Shown: piece by piece, positions 36,701 to 49,005 of the stretch | Layout: every line of letters begins with the position of its first letter | Numbering within the stretch: the first letter of the stretch is position 1 | DNA from: Halichondria panicea | Lineage: Eukaryota; Porifera; Demospongiae; Suberitida; Halichondriidae | Assembly: GCF_963675165.1 (NCBI RefSeq) | Contig: NC_087393.1 | Span: 4,345,502-4,409,501 of the forward strand | Length of the DNA: 64,000 bases | Reading direction: 5' to 3' | Made by a program: the position numbers and the translations under genes | The notes under the pieces: model-generated | Seen by the model: the letters and a program-made list of their open reading frames with translations, nothing else | Databases searched by the model: none | What the model was told of the DNA's origin: nothing

Positions 36701-38869
36701 ATAGCTTCTTCCCGGCATCAAGAACGTAGACATAGCCAAGATCAAGAGAGCTTGACATAGTCTCAACCTTGAACAAGAAAATGTACTAACAGTAGCAGAA
36801 TGCAATTTTTGATAATCCATAATTTCAATTGGACTACCGTATTACTAGAATGTTTTATGAGTATCAAACATAATAATTATGCAAAATGTGTGACTATTCA
36901 CAACAATAAAATCGCAAAACCTAATTGCAAAGGGTCAAATCTTCTGCTGATTCAAAGTTTTTTCACCCGCAAAATGTTATAGTAATACGGTAACTCACAG
37001 GCTCTAGGAACGGCCTCTTGTTGCCGCACAGCTGAAACAGACGAATAGGAATGTCCTGTAGAGAAATTCACATGCATAAAGAATAGTTAGTGATATACAA
37101 GGCAATCAATCTCACATCGTTCTCCACAGTGTAGAATCCACTAGCAGAGCCTCCTGTGAGGGAATACAGTGACAAGTGGGTTAAGGAAGAACAAATAATT
37201 ATATAGATAGATCAAGAGGGAGGTTATAAGATTCAGTACAAGTACAGCTGTGTGCATACTCCCTCCAAGGCGGGCAATGCAGATGTATCACATACAGAGC
37301 TGGTGTGACAGTGTATCATTCTAACTTATTATTCAAGAACGAACTCAATTATATTATACATGTTACTGAAAATTCCCAGTGCTCGTTTTTCTTACTTGGT
37401 AATGCCTAACAATACCAATGTACTAGAAAATAATGTGCACACACTCTCTACAAAGTTAAACCACTGCAGAGACATACGGTACATGTCTCCACTACACTGT
37501 GGCTAGCTCAACACTGAGCACATGCGTACCCTCAATATAGGTGAGCCCATTGACAAAGAGAGCCTCAAATTCTTCACTCTCATCCTCCTGCTCCTCCCGG
37601 TGGGTGCGGTGATCAGTGCACAGCATGTTGCGCAGGTTCACTGAATGCATCGCTGAACACGCTCGCTTGTCCAACTGTACACGAAATAATAACACAAGAT
37701 GGATATTTGTTGGTTACACATTGGTTATACTACACCATAATTATACTGCCCATTAGAGGTTGATCACTAAGAGGGTAAGCCCAATGAAATCATGTACAAA
37801 CAAAGTAAAAAACGATATTTAAGTGGCACAAAATGGTGGTATACATGTACAAGCACTACAACTCCTACACGTGTTATGGACATGAGTGACTTACTGTAGA
37901 GTCTCGACCAATCCAGAAGTAGATCTCCCAGTCCAGCTCAGAGTCATCACTCCAGAATGTTGTCAGGACAATGTAGCAGTCACCCGTGTACAGCTGCCCG
38001 TAGAACTCTGGAGAAATAAAACACAAGAGCCTTGAGGCAATCACAATGTGATGTAGATCGAGTGTGCGTGTGTGTTTGCCAGTTCCCAAAGGACCTTGTG
38101 AGTCCCTTGACGACCAAAGTGTGCGCATAATACCTGTTTCAACATTATATTTTGTGTGTGCATTAGGCCACCCTTTACCAGACTACAAGGTAAGGGTCAA
38201 CGTTTAAAAAACCATAAATTTAAGTTTGCACAGGTAAAGGGTCAACACATTCATAAGTATCAACTCACCCACTTCCACTTCCACAGGATAGAAATTCTCT
38301 ATCTGCCAGACAGTCATGCCGGGCAACTTCCCCACATCCTCAGCAAACAGTTCACTGTAGTCGAGATCAGGCCTCTTGAGAAGCTGGTCCCAACGCTTCT
38401 GTTTGACGGGGGCAGAGGGTGTCTCCACGTCCTCAGGGACCACCTCCACATCTGCACCAGCCAGTAGCACATCACGATTCTCAGCCACATCAACAAGACC
38501 CTGTGTGTGAGTGGGGCAGGGATAATAACAGTACTGCACTTGGAGCAGTTGTGCATTTCACCTACTAACAGTTAGTATACTAAAATCATTACCAGCAGGT
38601 ACAATACATGTACATTGTACATGCACATGCTAGTGAGAAGCTATAATTGAAGTGGTACACAGTGACACACTAAAGCCGTTCCAATAGAGAGGGAAATAGA
38701 AATGCTATAGTGGGCCTTACTCAGCTTTATTTTAGACATGTACGTATTAGCAGCTAGACCGTACCTTGAGCACTTTCTGAGCGGCTGCCTCATCTTGTCC
38801 AGTGGAGTTCTGTCTATTCCTCATCATTTTCATCCGACGCTCCTTTTGACGAGTGTACGCACCTATAGG

Positions 38870-38908
<39 letters not shown>

Positions 38909-41900
38909 GACATGGGGTGTTGTGGGTGTGGGTGGGTATGTGTAAGTGGAGCATGGAATAAAATATGAGATGTAAATGTATAAAAGAGGTTTATTGGCCT
39001 ATTAAGGATTTATTTCATCCTAGAGCCTCATTAATGTACACAAAGTTGCTCCCTCACCTTTAAGGACCTTTGAAGTGGCGACTACTGCTCCCTTCTTGAG
39101 GATCTCAGGGTCAAAGTCTATGTGGTACCACTCGGCCCCAGACCCCTTCACCTGTTCCTTGGGTTTGGGCGGCAGGACCAGCTTGGGGTTGTCTCGAATG
39201 TCCAGTTTCTGCATACATGTGTGCAGTGTGTGCGTGTGTTACTGTTCCTACATGTATATACACACTTCAACAAACTACATGTACATGTACGTACAAGTAA
39301 GTGCATGCAAGAAACGTATAGAAGTTAGCAACACCCAGACTTCAAGTGCCCTGAAGTGTAGACGCAATTCAGTATAAATCTGTGTACCATCTCTGTACAT
39401 AGAGACTATTACAGCTGTACAGTAGTTGACAAATGCACACCTCTAGTTTAATGAAGTGAATTCCCTCAGGCAGAGTGAGAAGACAGTTGGAGGTGAGCAC
39501 CAGCCTTTTGAGAGAGTAGATACGGCAGATCCCCTCAGGGATACACTCCAGGTTGTTGCGAGGGGCAATAAAGTGCTCCAGGGAAGACAGTTTGCCAATG
39601 GCCGGTGGTATACCCTCAAAGGTGAGCTTGTTGTCGCCTAGGAACAGTCTCTTCAACTTCACACACTTGCAAATATTGAGCTGTTGTAAAGAAAACATGA
39701 ATGATAGCAAAGTTGATGTTGTCTCAATGTACAAGGTCTTGTACTAGTGCTCAGTTAGGCTCGTTAATCTACTTGTAAGCTCTTGTACCAGTTCAGCTAG
39801 ACTCCTTAACGTACAAGCTTTTATACTGATGCTTAAGGCACGGCAGCATATCAATACCTAAACACTTACATGTAGAGTGGTGATCTGATTGAAGGAGACG
39901 TCCAGAGTGACCAGTTTCTCCCAAGTGTCTATGAGAGAGGAGAGCTCCTTGATGAGGTTGTTACTCATGTTCACACGGAGAAGGCCCTCCAGCAGGTACA
40001 CCGGCTCTGGGACTGAGGTGTGTGTGTGTGGGGGGGGGGGGCACTAGGAATAAATGTGTAACAGGAGAACACACGAGTTATAGCCATGTAGGGTATGAAA
40101 GTGGGCCAAAAAGATTGATTGCTGGATATGACTTCTGAGGCACTAGTAAATAAATTGTTTGGGGGAGAAAGTTTTCCTCTCCACCATTGAATGAAACCCT
40201 GTAAGACCTAGCTCTTACATGTACTAGGTTTCAAGTACATGAATATCAGTACCATGCAACACTCACTTCTAGTCAGTTCATTGTGGGACATGTCAATCTC
40301 TGCAGTGGGAACAAAATTTAATAATAATCATGCTAACATCGTTACAAGTAAGGTAACGTACCAGTGAGATTGGTGAGCTTGTCTATGTGAGGGGTATTGT
40401 TGAAGTCCCTCTGTTGAATGTGAAATATATTAGTTATGACAGAGAAAAGACGTGCATGTATGTGTAAAACAAAGTCTATAAAGAGGTAGCTGCTACTTAC
40501 TCCTGTCTTGGACAGTTTCAAGGTGGTGAGGTTGGAAAGTTTGTCCAGGTTTCTGTGACAGGAAGTGCAACGTAACATCACATGAAGACACTACCTTCGA
40601 TTTCACTTACTTGAAGGTATAGTGTCGAAGGGGGTTGTTGGACAGATCCTGTGGCAAAGACAGACAATACAATAAACCTGTACACTTTCACGTGTTCTAC
40701 AACGCACCAGAAACTGGAGGTACTCCATTCTTCGCACTTGAGGAGGGAGGGATTCTACACAAGGAAAAATAGGATAAATACATGCTACATACACATTTGT
40801 ACGCTAACGGATTGAGAAAAGCAAGGGAAGAAAGGATGAATGCATATTAAAGTTTGACTCACGCAATTCATTGTTGCTAAGGTCGAGGTGCTGTAGTCCA
40901 GAGCAGTGCACAAACAGCTGAACAGAACGAGAACACAACATAACTATGTATTTACGAAATACAGCTCAGTGCACTATTCAGTGTCTTTGACCAAAGAAGA
41001 CAGTTTAACCCCCCCACCCACCCACACTACACACATAATACACCCCTTACACATACCCCCACACACCCCACACACCCCCACACACTCACCGCTCCAGGTA
41101 CAGAGGAGATCTTGTTATGACTGAGAGACAACACGATGAGATTGGCCGCCTGCACTAAGTCCTCGGGGACCCTGCTCAGACTGTTGTGACTCAAGTCCAC
41201 TGTTACCAGCTCCCTCATTTTGAACAGATCAGAAGGAATGCCTGAGTCACGCACACTGTTGTGGTTGGCCTTCAGAACCTGCCACAAGAAAAGAGAGAGG
41301 GGATAATAAGTGATAAATTAACTTGCTCTCATGATGGTATAACTATCTATGCCATTCTTTAACTAAAGAAATGCCCTTACTTGGAAAGATACAAAGGTTG
41401 ATGCCTACAGTGTAACTATGCCTACAGACTGCGAGCATAGACATAGCGTCAATAAACAAATTGGAAGGATGGTACATCCAAGACTATTTGGAGCTTATAA
41501 CGCTTACCCTGAGGGACTGTATACTGGGTATGTTCCCACTGTGCAGCTCTGTCAGGCCGTTGTGGGAGACACTCAATATTTCCTGTGGAGTTGAGTAATT
41601 AAATTACGGGAGTGGAGAGAGAAAGCAGCACAGACGTTAATACAGTATGGAGCGTATATAAACTGTAGATATATTTTGTGTACACTCCAGTCACATAATT
41701 ATGCTCCATCTCTATGGTGCTCTGAACTAGTTCAGTACCGACCTACCAGCTTTGTGAACTTGTCTATTGAGTCTGGGAGCTCTGACAAGGCTGTTCGGTT
41801 GAGCCTAAGCCACCGGAGGTTGGTCATCTCAGCAGTCTTGTCTTGTAACTGGCCATCCTAAGAGTACCAATATGTACTCGATTTAATTTGTATGTGTCGT

Positions 41901-41980
41901 ACGTATGTGTCGATTTTTACCTTGAACTCTATCCTGGAGAAGTCCACTCCTCGTACAAACGGCAACACACTAGACGACAT
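30771..41980 (-). CDS. FLII: Flightless-1 homologue (FLII): LRR plus six gelsolin repeats, 1245 aa
   Basis: 34 coding exons (minus): 41980-41921, 41857-41747, 41582-41508, 41278-41090, 40917-40863, 40754-40708, 40648-40611, 40552-40501, 40410-40362, 40299-40267, 40012-39870, 39680-39441, 39208-39058, 38862-38765, 38500-38269, 38007-37895, 37674-37530, 37153-37116, 37055-36999, 36767-36585, 36254-36195, 35858-35683, 35440-35221, 34955-34857, 34632-34536, 34119-34054, 33789-33675, 33368-33251, 32965-32838, 32521-32398, 31929-31840, 31606-31514, 31197-31084, 30899-30771. The start [10 protein letters not shown] matches animal FLII. Residues about 10-400 are leucine-rich repeats; RWDQLL..PDLDYSE links to the gelsolin repeats, with [21 protein letters not shown] and an acidic run before VVYFWQGRD. 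The C-terminus (FTKCFQGW) also matches. Known FLII binds actin, Ras-pathway and nuclear-receptor partners. It shares a divergent promoter with EMRE. Confidence 0.97.
32026..32100. repeat. Single unit related to the LLGL intron minisatellite
   Basis: The complement of this segment (including GTGAGGCAACACCAAGCAG and a GAGCATGCTT-like end) matches one unit of the 27521-28180 array. The match continues into the array's flank (a 'cattcccaat'-like block). It sits in an FLII intron in opposite orientation, so the repeat was dispersed before expansion in LLGL. Confidence 0.75.
32618..32805. repeat. Dispersed intronic repeat, copy 2 of 3
   Basis: Lies in an FLII intron; see the entry at 19372 for the shared blocks. 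Contains 'cccaaagtctccatagca' and 'ccattgttggtctgccca'. Confidence 0.75.
34242..34458. repeat. Dispersed repeat with G-run and C-run ends, copy 1 (copy 2 at 49705-49980)
   Basis: Starts near 'ttttatctagtggggggg' and ends near 'cttagatgaaaccctga', so the ends are loosely inverted. The internal blocks 'gtagaataatgacatcatcaca', 'tagatctactgtgt' and 'cattttgcgg.g.gctta.g.gcgccca' are shared with the copy in the SPT2 intron. Confidence 0.8.
36328..36492. repeat. Dispersed intronic repeat, copy 3 of 3
   Basis: Lies in an FLII intron; see the entry at 19372. Contains 'ccccaaaatctccata' and 'gccactgttggtctggccaa'. Confidence 0.75.
36832..36995. mobile_element. Short inverted-repeat element with TACCGTATTACTA ends, in an FLII intron
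   Basis: The left end reads ACTACCGTATTACTAGAATG and the right end reads as the near-complement (CATGTT-like then AGTAATACGGTA). About 160 bp long, with no coding capacity. Confidence 0.75.
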
Positions 41981-42192
41981 GATGACAGGCTAGTCACAGT
42001 CCTTCTAAATGCCTGAACAATTCACCACATCCACATAGAGTCTCGGTCAAGATTTAATAGTGTTTTGTTGTTATTGTTTGGGTCAAAGTTCACAAACGAT
42101 CCAATTAAAAGAAAAATTAGCCATACAGTAATGTTGAAACACTAATAAACATTGAGGTAGAAGAGACGTCAGTGAAGAAGCGAGTGTGAAAC
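41981..42192. promoter_or_regulatory. Bidirectional FLII/EMRE promoter
   Basis: Only 212 bp separate the two divergent start codons, so both 5' UTRs and the promoters lie here. Visible motifs are GGTCAAAGTTCA at 42081-42092 (a DR1 half-site pair like HNF4/RXR sites), a reverse CCAAT-like stretch near 42100, and GACGTCAG at 42165-42172 (CRE-like). Function is inferred from layout and motif match only. Confidence 0.6.
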
Positions 42193-42456
42193 ATGTCCAG
42201 TCTTCTCCTCAGACGATTCTTGAGAGGTAGCAACTCTGCTGCTGTGAGACCAAGTCCCCTGGCCCTCAAAAACTGTATGGGGACCACCTCCACCGGCTCT
42301 GTGCTGCCCAAACCGCACATGGCCTACAGTTTCGGCACATTGAGAATCGTTCTGTGGTCAATACCGTTTATATACACAGGAGCAATGGCAGCCAAGTACA
42401 TGGCGTCTTCACTGGAGGAGTTCGATCTGTTTGTGCCTGACGATGATGACGACTGA
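42193..42456 (+). CDS. SMDT1: Essential MCU regulator EMRE (SMDT1), 87 aa, single exon
   Basis: EMRE is the small inner-mitochondrial-membrane subunit that keeps the calcium uniporter MCU open and links it to MICU1. The 87-residue protein has an N-terminal arginine/serine-rich presequence (LLLRRFLRGSNS), the family motif LPKP at about 39-42, a single helix (FGTLRIVLWSIPFIYTG onward), LEEFDLFVP, and a terminal acidic run DDDDD. All of these features and the length match animal EMRE (human 107 aa). The ATG used is the first in frame. It is divergent from FLII and convergent with RINT1. Confidence 0.95.
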   Translation: MSSLLLRRFLRGSNSAAVRPSPLALKNCMGTTSTGSVLPKPHMAYSFGTLRIVLWSIPFIYTGAMAAKYMASSLEEFDLFVPDDDDD

Positions 42457-42733
42457 TCTTTGTATGGGAGTGCTAGCTCTATGATTTAATCGGTAAGTTC
42501 CTAGTGGTGTATACATGCAACCTCTTCATTAATTCTACTTGTCCCCATGCAGGTTGGAGATATTGTACCCACACAGCTCATTAACTACTGGACTGTTTAG
42601 TTATAGGTCTTTTTTGTCATAGTTATAAATTTCATCCACAAGCGAGATAAGAATTATATGATCATACATTGTATATCCAAATTCATGATTGCACAATCAT
42701 ACATAAGTAAAAACAGCACAAAAATTAATAAAT
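42457..42733. other. Convergent 3' ends of EMRE and RINT1
   Basis: The 277 bp between the EMRE and RINT1 stops must hold both 3' UTRs. It is AT-rich and no other gene is seen. Confidence 0.6.
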
Positions 42734-45700
42734 CTAAGAAGGAAGTATTCTCAGTTTGAGCACTTTTTCGGCCAGTGTTGGGTCGATGGTATGCACCCCC
42801 ATGTCATTGAGGGCAGAGACAGCCTCGGAGTAAGTGTCGTCCCTCACCTGACCACTCCTCACGGCTTGTTGCAGGAGACTGAGCATGAGTTTGGCCGAAC
42901 CAGGCAGCAGCTGAAGTAGCTTACACGCTTCAATAGTTCTGAGGAATGGGGTAATGCGATATGTGACAGCTATGATTTGAAAATACTATATCCACGCTAT
43001 CTACGTACATGTACGAACATTGGATACTTAATTGTATACTGTATTGCACTAATTGCTTGCTATGCACAAAACTGGATACAATTATAATTGTACTGAAAAC
43101 CAGAAAGAATTATCTAGAAAGGGGGCGGGGTGAAAATCGAATGCCACAAACTATAGGGACTTTATGTTTAATGAATACTACAGATGACCCACCTTTCCAT
43201 GAGCTGTCTGCTAGACATTTCATCGGTGAACTTTGCCAGTAGGGGTCGGAGTGCGGCTGTGACATCATGATGCAGCTGCTCAGCACCACCCTCACTAAAG
43301 TAGTTTGGCAGCACGACCTGAGGGATACGGGGGGACACACACTCATAGTGAAGAAGGAATAGAAGTTTCACATGCAAACATTGCATTAAGCATTGAGTTC
43401 AACATACATGATTGTCTGAATACCCTGCATCAAGGGGCAGGTCTCACTGTGTATGTGTGGGGTTTACTATACGTACAATTATATAGTCATTCTCACACAC
43501 CTTGTAAATATGTTTGTTACTAGACATCCATAATCATGCCAAGAGCATCAAACGTATCAAGCTAACAAACACATACACACAATGTACACGTACACCACTA
43601 GTGCATACGATGATCCAGGTCAACCAACACACCTCTGAGAAGATGAGCTTGTCCACGCTTATGATAATCTGCTCAAAGACGTCGGAACTCAACAGAGGAG
43701 AGAGTTGGTCTTCAATGAGCCGGAGGTGCTCTCTCAACAGAGTGGTGAGCTCTGCAGCAGACTGGCTCACGTCACGAGCCAACTCATCCTTGCCAGCTGG
43801 AGTCATACTGTGCCATCTGTATTGAAAATAGTGGTCCAATACTTATTATAGTGACTGGTGAATCACAACATTAAAGAGTGCTTGTGACAATTGTGCTTGT
43901 GACAATTACATAAATTACGGAGATAACATAAAATGTTTCTGTCTGTGTGAAGCAGAAATAGTGCACAATAATTACATAAGACAGATAGGCACACTAACTT
44001 CTCCTTCTTGTATTTGTATGTTCTCTCTCTCACGCTCTCCACCACTGCATCCACCAAACACTTCTTTAGTCGTCCCACCAGATCAGAGAAAGCCTCCACA
44101 ACGACAGAGAAAGCAGAACCCTCGGAGCTAGCATAGTCCGAGTCTTGTCTCCTCAACAGTTGGATTGTGGTAAGAGGGGGTCTGGTAGCCCCACCCTCCT
44201 GGGTGTGGTAATACAGCTCCAAGAAAAACTGTAACATAAAGAACGTAAAATTAGTATACACACTATAACATGTGCATTATTATGTCTCGGTGCGCATGCG
44301 CAAGCGAGGTATACGGTAGTGTGTTTGTGTGTGTCTGTGTGTGTGGTATACGGTAGTGTGTTTGTGTGTGTATCTGTGTGTGTGTGTATGTCTGTGTGTG
44401 TAGACTGCTACCGCTGCTCAAGGAATAATCAAGTGTACTGTAAGTAAGAGTTTCTATAGACTTCTAGCCATGTTTTTTAATTGCAAAATAATGCTTCGTT
44501 CTTGAGTTATGCCTAGTTTTGCTTACTTGGAATGCCATTGCAGCCTTTTCAGAAGAGTGTGTAGCCAAACTTGTCCATGGAGTGTTGCTACTCTACTTAG
44601 TAGTTAGCTCTGCACTAGAACGCTAGCTATTGGTAGCTGCAAGAGTGATAAAAGAGCTACACGGCTCTGTTGATGCAGCCATTAAATAGGCTTGAACTTT
44701 GGTATCAATCGTTTTTAACAACAATCATGGTCAATCATTACCCACTATTTCTGGATTCTGGATTCTGCCTGCATGCATGCATGCAGCAAAATTAATCAAT
44801 GCAAAAATAATTATAATGTGTGTATTTAGTAGCTTTAGTTTTGGCACCTCCACCGAGGTATCAGCACCTGCGGTGCTTTCATTTATAATTTAATGCAGCA
44901 CCCAAGCAGCGCAATGCACACCAGCAACCGATAAATCAACCTCTAGACTACTATCTGACAGTATATAATCATGGTGAACCAAATTTCACTTTTCTATCTA
45001 CATGTACATGTAAGAGTGCCCAGCAAATGACTAATAACCACATGCATTCAAACGCACCATTTGCTCTCCCCATTCCTTGAGGACAGCGGTGATGTAGTTA
45101 CTGGCATTGAGGTAGGCCATGAACTGGGTGTGTAGGGGACCGACTCCACCTTGATCATCAGAGTTAGCAACGAGGTCGTGATGGAACTCCAATAGAAGGT
45201 CCCTCTGGAGCTCAAGGAACTGTAACTGATGACGCACACTCGATAGAGAGCTGTACCGATCTGTACATTGTATGAACAAGTGATTCCTCATAACTCAATA
45301 TCTACATGAACATGTATATAAGGGTACTTAGTGAGATCAAGCAGATCTCTCACGGACAAATCTAACAGCTACCACATTAGGGTATCCAGGGGGAATGAAA
45401 TCCAATAGAGACTGTTTTTTAGCTACATGCACTAAAAATAGTACAGGGAATACTATGTATTGACTACTTTCCCATGCACAAAGACACAGCCTGAAAACTG
45501 CTCTATTCTAAAGACTATAAACTTAATTCTAAATGATGACCAAAATAAATCAAGGGTGTCTAAGCTAGTACCTGTGATTCCCTTGATGAGTTCCATGATT
45601 CCCTCTGTGCATTGGGGTACTCTAGTGTCGTCAGCATTTGCCATCCCATCGTAGGCTGGTTGCCATGCCGACTCGGAGGACACAATAGTGTTCATACGTT

Positions 45701-48700
45701 CTATGGCAACTGGTGAAAAGTGATAAATGTGTGCATGTGGGGGGGGGGGCTGTTACAATAACAAAATAAGTGCAATGTGATAATAGACTCTTAGCAAATG
45801 CACATACGTACATTGTAAACAGACTTACAAGCCTTTTCCAGAGAAAGCCACTTGTGGAAGGGGACTTCCCCCAACAGGACATCAAAGGGGGTGGGGCAAG
45901 GACATGGGTACTGCAAAACCATCCTCAATTCTCGCTCAAAGATGAGCAGCTCGTCAATCAGATGAGACATGAGAGCGTCGTCATAGACCACCTCAGTGAG
46001 ATCAGCTTGAACCTTGGTCTCCACCTCTTGCAGAAGCCCACGGATAAACTCCACCTGGGGAGATACAGTAACATGACAACCATTGTATAGTGTACAGTGC
46101 ACACACTGGTGGATTGCAGAGGATGTAATCCCAGCTTTTCACTAAGAGTTTATGAATCTAAGCTACAGCAAGTACCTATACTCACTCTGGCGTCAATGTG
46201 ATTGCGGCCTGAGGCAAAAAGAAGCGGCTGTATCCTCTCCTCCAGGAAGTGTGAGTGGTCTCGAATCCAACCAGACACTTGAGTCAAATACCACTCAGGC
46301 TGTATGTAATGCACGAGGTGAGGCTAATCACTCAGGCTGTTAGTATGATTACAACAAACACGTAGACACAATAACTACAGTACCGGGACACGTATATGTG
46401 TACCGGTGTGTGTTTATTGCAGCTCCATATACCATTGATATGTACACAACGCAACAATAGCCGTACTACAGTACTGACACCAGAGACACCAGACATTATA
46501 TTCTACACACCTTTTCTTTGGAATTTGTTTTCCTCTCTCCAAAGAAGTGGTACTTGAATCTCTTTCTGAGTGGCTGTACCAGTAGTTCCAGTGGTCCGAG
46601 GAGAGGGTCGTTCAGTTGTACAGCTGCCTCGTTAACAGGGGAGCCCCTGTCATCTAGCTCAATTAGGAGACTGAAGACTTCGGTGAATCTCTTCTTGCTC
46701 TTGTTCCATGCCTCCAGGGCTTTGGAGGAGATAGCTGACGTTGTAAAAGGCCATTGAAACTCTTTCAGAATCACTCCAAAGTCACTGCACAGGATTGAAT
46801 TTTGTTATATTACTGTGTCCACTCGTACAGTATATTATGTGATCTAGACACTGTAATTATTGGAACACCAGTGACAGGATTAGCCTTACGAATGGAACGG
46901 GGTATAATTCATTGCAAGCACTTGTACGTGTCTCCAATAAGCTGGCAAAACAATAGTCAGAGCCTCTGGGTTTTACCTGGAGAGAGTCTGGGTGAGTCTA
47001 CTGTGCCAGTGTTGCTTGGAGGAGAGGACGTAGTGTCTCAGGTGAGAGCAGCTGCTAGTTTCCAAGGTAACAGAGAGTGACGACAGCTGTGTGTACGCTG
47101 ATAATGCATCAGACAGTAACCCTGACGACAGATGACGCTCCACCTCTTGACTGCAGGTGGCATGAAACATGATTAGTGTGTACCTTCACACAAATTAGTC
47201 TGCACCTATAATAATTATGCAGGGAGGTTAACATTTTGGTACATGTAACTTACGTGTAGGCACACACACACCCTCCACCCACACACACACAAACACCCCC
47301 GCCACACACACATGTCTACTGTAAAGCGGGTAATTTTCGTGGGCAAACTGACCTTGACAAAAATTTTACCTACGAAAACGTGGCGTGGCTTACCGAAACG
47401 CATGCAATGCAGTGCAAGTAATGAAGTGAATAAAATGTTAACTCACGAAAATAACTGCTGTTCAAGTTCAAATAAATACCCGCTATACAAATTGCGATCC
47501 TCAATTGCTATACCTTCCAGTCTTAAATTAAGGTTTGGTGCTAAAAAACTACTAGCGTTAAATAAATGAACACATTATTGGGCATTTACATTAACCAATA
47601 ACCTTTACAACAATAACTGACCACAGTTGGTTGATTCGTTTAATCCAGGCCAGGTAAGAGTGCACCCGTTCCAGTTCAGTGAGTTCCTCGACCAACGGCC
47701 GCAGAGCCTCCACACAAGCACCAGCCCCACCCCCCACTCTCTGAGCACAGTCACCTCTCACAAGATCTGTCCTGTGCAAACCCAAACGTAATCCAACAGT
47801 ATAATCCCCTTTCCTCCTCCCCACTCTCGAAAGGGAGAGTAGGGGTAGAATTATAATACTAATGCATTCCACGCTATAATACATGTACATGTACATAGAC
47901 TTGACTTACTGTGCTATAGACGTAGAATTGGAGTGAAGAGTCTCCAGCTCTCCGACAGTTACTCGTACATCAGCAATGACCTTGAGCCATTCGTTGCCAC
48001 CCTCCAATGAGCCCACTCCAGACAGCTGGGAGCATGAACAAGGGGGAGGGGTTACCACAACGTATCATACAGATTCACACAAGCATGTAGTTTATTACGG
48101 TGCAAGTTCAACTCAGTTAATACAAACGTTAATACGGAGTGTGATAGTTCATGATCAGCTCACCACTACTAACAGCAACGTGTATGAGCTAGGACATACA
48201 ATCAATGGGCCTAATCAGACTACTACCGTACCGTATAGCGGGTATATTTTGAGGGTATACATGTTCGTGGTTTTCGCGGATTAAGCATGTACCGCAAACA
48301 TTTATAACCGTGAATTTAATATTGCATGCATGCTGCAAAAAGGCTGCTATTCCTAGTTGGGCGGAGTCCAACCAACTGCGTAGGGTTGGGCACCACTCCA
48401 ATGTCAGGTTTTGTTCCACTGCAGAAATTTTGCAGCCCAATCAGATTGCAGAGTTCAAGTGCTGAAGGCGTGGCTTATTAATGAACGAGTCAGTAAACTA
48501 GTAATTCTCTTTAGTCAAATCAAAATGCAACAATAGTAGACAAGCCAGCTTGATTCAGGAACACGCCAGGTCAGTTAGAGCTAGTGGCAAGCAAAAGTGA
48601 CTCCTGCAGAGCATTCTAACTGAGATTTGCGGTTACCGCCCACTTGGTTAGCCACACCCTAAAGCTAAGTACATGGAACAAAACCTGACATTGGAGTGGT

Positions 48701-49005
48701 GCCCAACCCTACGCAGTTGGTTGGACTCCGCCCAACTATGCTATTCCATGAAAATTAAATCCGCGAAAACCTTTCTAAAGGCATTTCCGCGAAAATTTCT
48801 ACCCTCGAAATATATCCGCTATACAAAGAGACGGGGACTTTAAGTATTATATTACACAGCATGCAGCTTGGTGTATAGACACCTTCTTTCATCACACAGG
48901 GTGTACCTGTTTCTCTATGGAGTCTCTCTCTTTGCTTAGACTCCTAAGAATGTTTTGGAGAAGTTTGGGATCATTTCCAACGCTTGAGTCAAGGTAGTCA
49001 TCCAT
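42734..49005 (-). CDS. RINT1: RINT1 homologue (RAD50 interactor 1 / Tip20 family), 745 aa
   Basis: Exons (minus): 49005-48907, 48025-47910, 47771-47622, 47150-46977, 46784-46511, 46299-46186, 46054-45829, 45709-45572, 45260-45058, 44228-43999, 43816-43633, 43317-43193, 42938-42734. RINT1 joins ZW10 and NAG in the NRZ/Dsl1 tether for Golgi-to-ER vesicles at the ER. Recognisable blocks are PEWYLTQVSGWIRDHSHFL with RIQPLL, LIDELLIFERELRMV, LQFLELQRDLL, a NYFSEGGA block, and a C-terminal EACKLLQLLPGSAKL. The order matches human RINT1 (792 aa) from the N-terminal coiled region to the end. The start (MDDYLD) is the only ATG near the divergent promoter. It shares that promoter with SPT2. Confidence 0.93.
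44290..44405. repeat. GT-rich microsatellite in a RINT1 intron
   Basis: Compound (GT)n with repeated 'ggtatacggtagtgtgttt' blocks. No coding capacity. Confidence 0.8.
47318..47490. mobile_element. Degenerate CCGTATAGCGGGTA-family element in a RINT1 intron
   Basis: Begins 'ctgtaaagcgggtaattttc' and ends 'taaatacccgctatac'. The interior shares 'cgaaaacgtggcgtggc' and 'catgcaatgcagtgcaa' blocks with the 61232-61447 copy, in opposite orientation. The arms are more diverged than in other copies, so it is older. Confidence 0.75.
48225..48826. mobile_element. CCGTATAGCGGGTA-like outer element, interrupted by a second element
   Basis: The outer ends 'ccgtatagcgggtatatttt' (near 48230) and 'aaatatatccgctatac' (near 48824) are inverted, and inner blocks (GTTTTCGCGGATT and its partner AATCCGCGAAAACC-like) also pair. 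The centre is occupied by the TAGTTGGGC element at 48354-48738, giving a nested insertion with a readable order of events. Confidence 0.8.
48354..48738. mobile_element. 385-bp TAGTTGGGC-ended element with 9-bp target duplication
   Basis: Arms of about 65 bp are nearly perfect complements and include GGCGGAGTCCAACCAACTGC and GACATTGGAGTGGTGCC. The 9-mer tgctattcc flanks both ends (345-353 and 739-747 of the 48 kb block, i.e. 48345-48353 and 48739-48747). Same ends and same duplication length as 776-1083. Confidence 0.92.
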
